Of a DNA stretch of 14,872 bases, positions 14,061-14,872 are shown in pieces. Each line of letters starts with the position of its first letter. Position 1 is the first letter of the stretch. Where the stretch lies: assembly GCA_031367345.1 (NCBI GenBank), contig JANLPR010000148.1, positions 1 to 14,872 on the forward strand. Reading direction: 5' to 3'. The position numbers and the translations under genes were made by a program. A model generated the notes under the pieces. The model saw only the letters and a program-made list of their open reading frames with translations. It was not told the origin of the DNA and did not search any database. This stretch comes from JADKIH01 sp031367345. Lineage in GTDB: Bacteria; Bacteroidota; Bacteroidia; AKYH767-A; 2013-40CM-41-45.

Positions 14061-14872
14061 ATGAGAAGACTGGTTTTTTTATTCTTGATTGTTTCCAATG
14101 TTTGCTTTGGCCAAGGTCTTTCAAATTTATGGTTAATGGGCTATTCATGTTGTTCAACCAACTATGGAGGTTTGGACATGGATTTTAATTCAGGTTCACT
14201 GACGATGAATATTCATGATCGGTACATGGGATTTACAGAAACGGTAGGTAGCATATCTAATTCAAATGGAGATCTCTTATTTTATTCCAATGGCATTTAT
14301 GTAGCCAATGCGTTAGACGATACCATGCAAAATGGAACGGGGCTGAATCCTAGTGCCTATACTAGCTCAATCATTGCTACACATGGCCTAGCCATTCCTC
14401 AAGGGAATTTGGTCATCCCTTTTCCCGGCGATTCCACCAAGTATTACCTCTTTCATGAAACAGACGACGACGATCACAGAACTAATGTCACGATGTTTTT
14501 GTATTATTCCGTAATTGATATGCGACTTGATGGTGGATTGGGAGCAGTAGTACAAAAAAATACAGTGCTCTTAAACGACAGTTTGGTAGGTGGCCGCATT
14601 ACCGCTACCAAACACGCAAACGGACGCGACTGGTGGCTCTTTGTTCACCAATATAATACCTCGAAAGCTTTCACCTTTCTCATTACTCCACAAGGCATCT
14701 CAGCACCCATTCAACATGATTTGTTTAAACCCCGTGGCATCTGGTATGGCCAAGCCTTGTTTTCACCACAAGGCGATAAGTTTGCTTATTATGAGCCTTA
14801 CAACGATTTAGATATTTTCGATTTCGACCGTTGCACCGGAACGTTCTCTCATTTTGTTCACATCAACATCAA
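14061..14872 (+). CDS. Exported propeller-like protein, N-terminal part only (runs off the window)
   Basis: The frame is open from ATG 14061 to the window end (270 complete codons) with no stop. The N-terminus MRRLVFLFLIVSNVCFGQ is a signal peptide. The motif SISNSNGDLLFYSNGIYVANALDDTMQNGTGL (about 63-94) resembles the 'NGxLLFYTDGxxVWNxxxxxMxNGxGL' block of Bacteroidetes secreted proteins that combine a WD40/PD40-like propeller with a C-terminal T9SS sorting domain. HANGRDWWLFVHQYNTSKAFTFLIT (about 187-211) and the ALFSPQGDKFAYY strand (about 232-244) support the same family. A sorting domain is therefore expected beyond the edge. Cargo of this kind is often annotated as gliding-motility-associated or simply T9SS-sorted; its function is unknown. 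It begins 4 bp after the orphan sorting-domain frame. Confidence 0.8.
   Translation, partial: MRRLVFLFLIVSNVCFGQGLSNLWLMGYSCCSTNYGGLDMDFNSGSLTMNIHDRYMGFTETVGSISNSNGDLLFYSNGIYVANALDDTMQNGTGLNPSAYTSSIIATHGLAIPQGNLVIPFPGDSTKYYLFHETDDDDHRTNVTMFLYYSVIDMRLDGGLGAVVQKNTVLLNDSLVGGRITATKHANGRDWWLFVHQYNTSKAFTFLITPQGISAPIQHDLFKPRGIWYGQALFSPQGDKFAYYEPYNDLDIFDFDRCTGTFSHFVHINI

Overview
The window looks like chromosomal DNA from a member of the Bacteroidetes (Bacteroidota). The sequence is AT-rich. Two proteins carry type IX secretion (T9SS) C-terminal sorting domains. A tRNA promoter fits the phylum's -33 TTG / -7 TAnnTTTG pattern, and the CRISPR repeats at the left edge resemble the long 47-nt type II-C repeats known from Bacteroides and relatives. 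Gene content is mostly core metabolism mixed with secreted or periplasmic proteins. No plasmid, phage or transposase gene is visible.

Left edge (1-500): the end of a CRISPR array (two identical repeats, one degenerate terminal repeat, two full spacers and one partial spacer), then a tRNA-Leu(GAG) with a good promoter, then a hairpin terminator. All are read on the minus strand. Next comes a minus-strand pair: fabG (3-oxoacyl-ACP reductase, GTG start) followed after 43 bp by an exported S9 prolyl-oligopeptidase-type peptidase.

Centre (3334-8065): a divergent intergenic region leads to a plus-strand exported M16 zinc peptidase of two-domain architecture. Convergent to it is sucD (succinyl-CoA ligase alpha subunit, minus strand). 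The roughly 450 bp between their stop codons holds a perfect bidirectional terminator and three arrays of degenerate short tandem repeats. The largest is 27 heptamers in unbroken register.

Right part (8066-14872): a 1253-aa secreted, beta-rich protein with a T9SS sorting domain; mnmE, a tRNA-modification GTPase that probably starts at TTG; a gene-poor stretch with hairpins and a fourth heptamer array; a 58-aa open frame that is essentially only a T9SS sorting domain, probably the stump of a lost gene; and, 4 bp later, the start of another exported, propeller-like protein that runs off the window.

The secreted proteins and peptidases suit a polymer- or protein-degrading, possibly surface-motile Bacteroidetes. 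fabG, sucD, mnmE and the tRNA are housekeeping genes. The features most worth a second look are the CRISPR end with promoter-like repeats, the register-perfect heptamer arrays, and the orphan sorting-domain gene.
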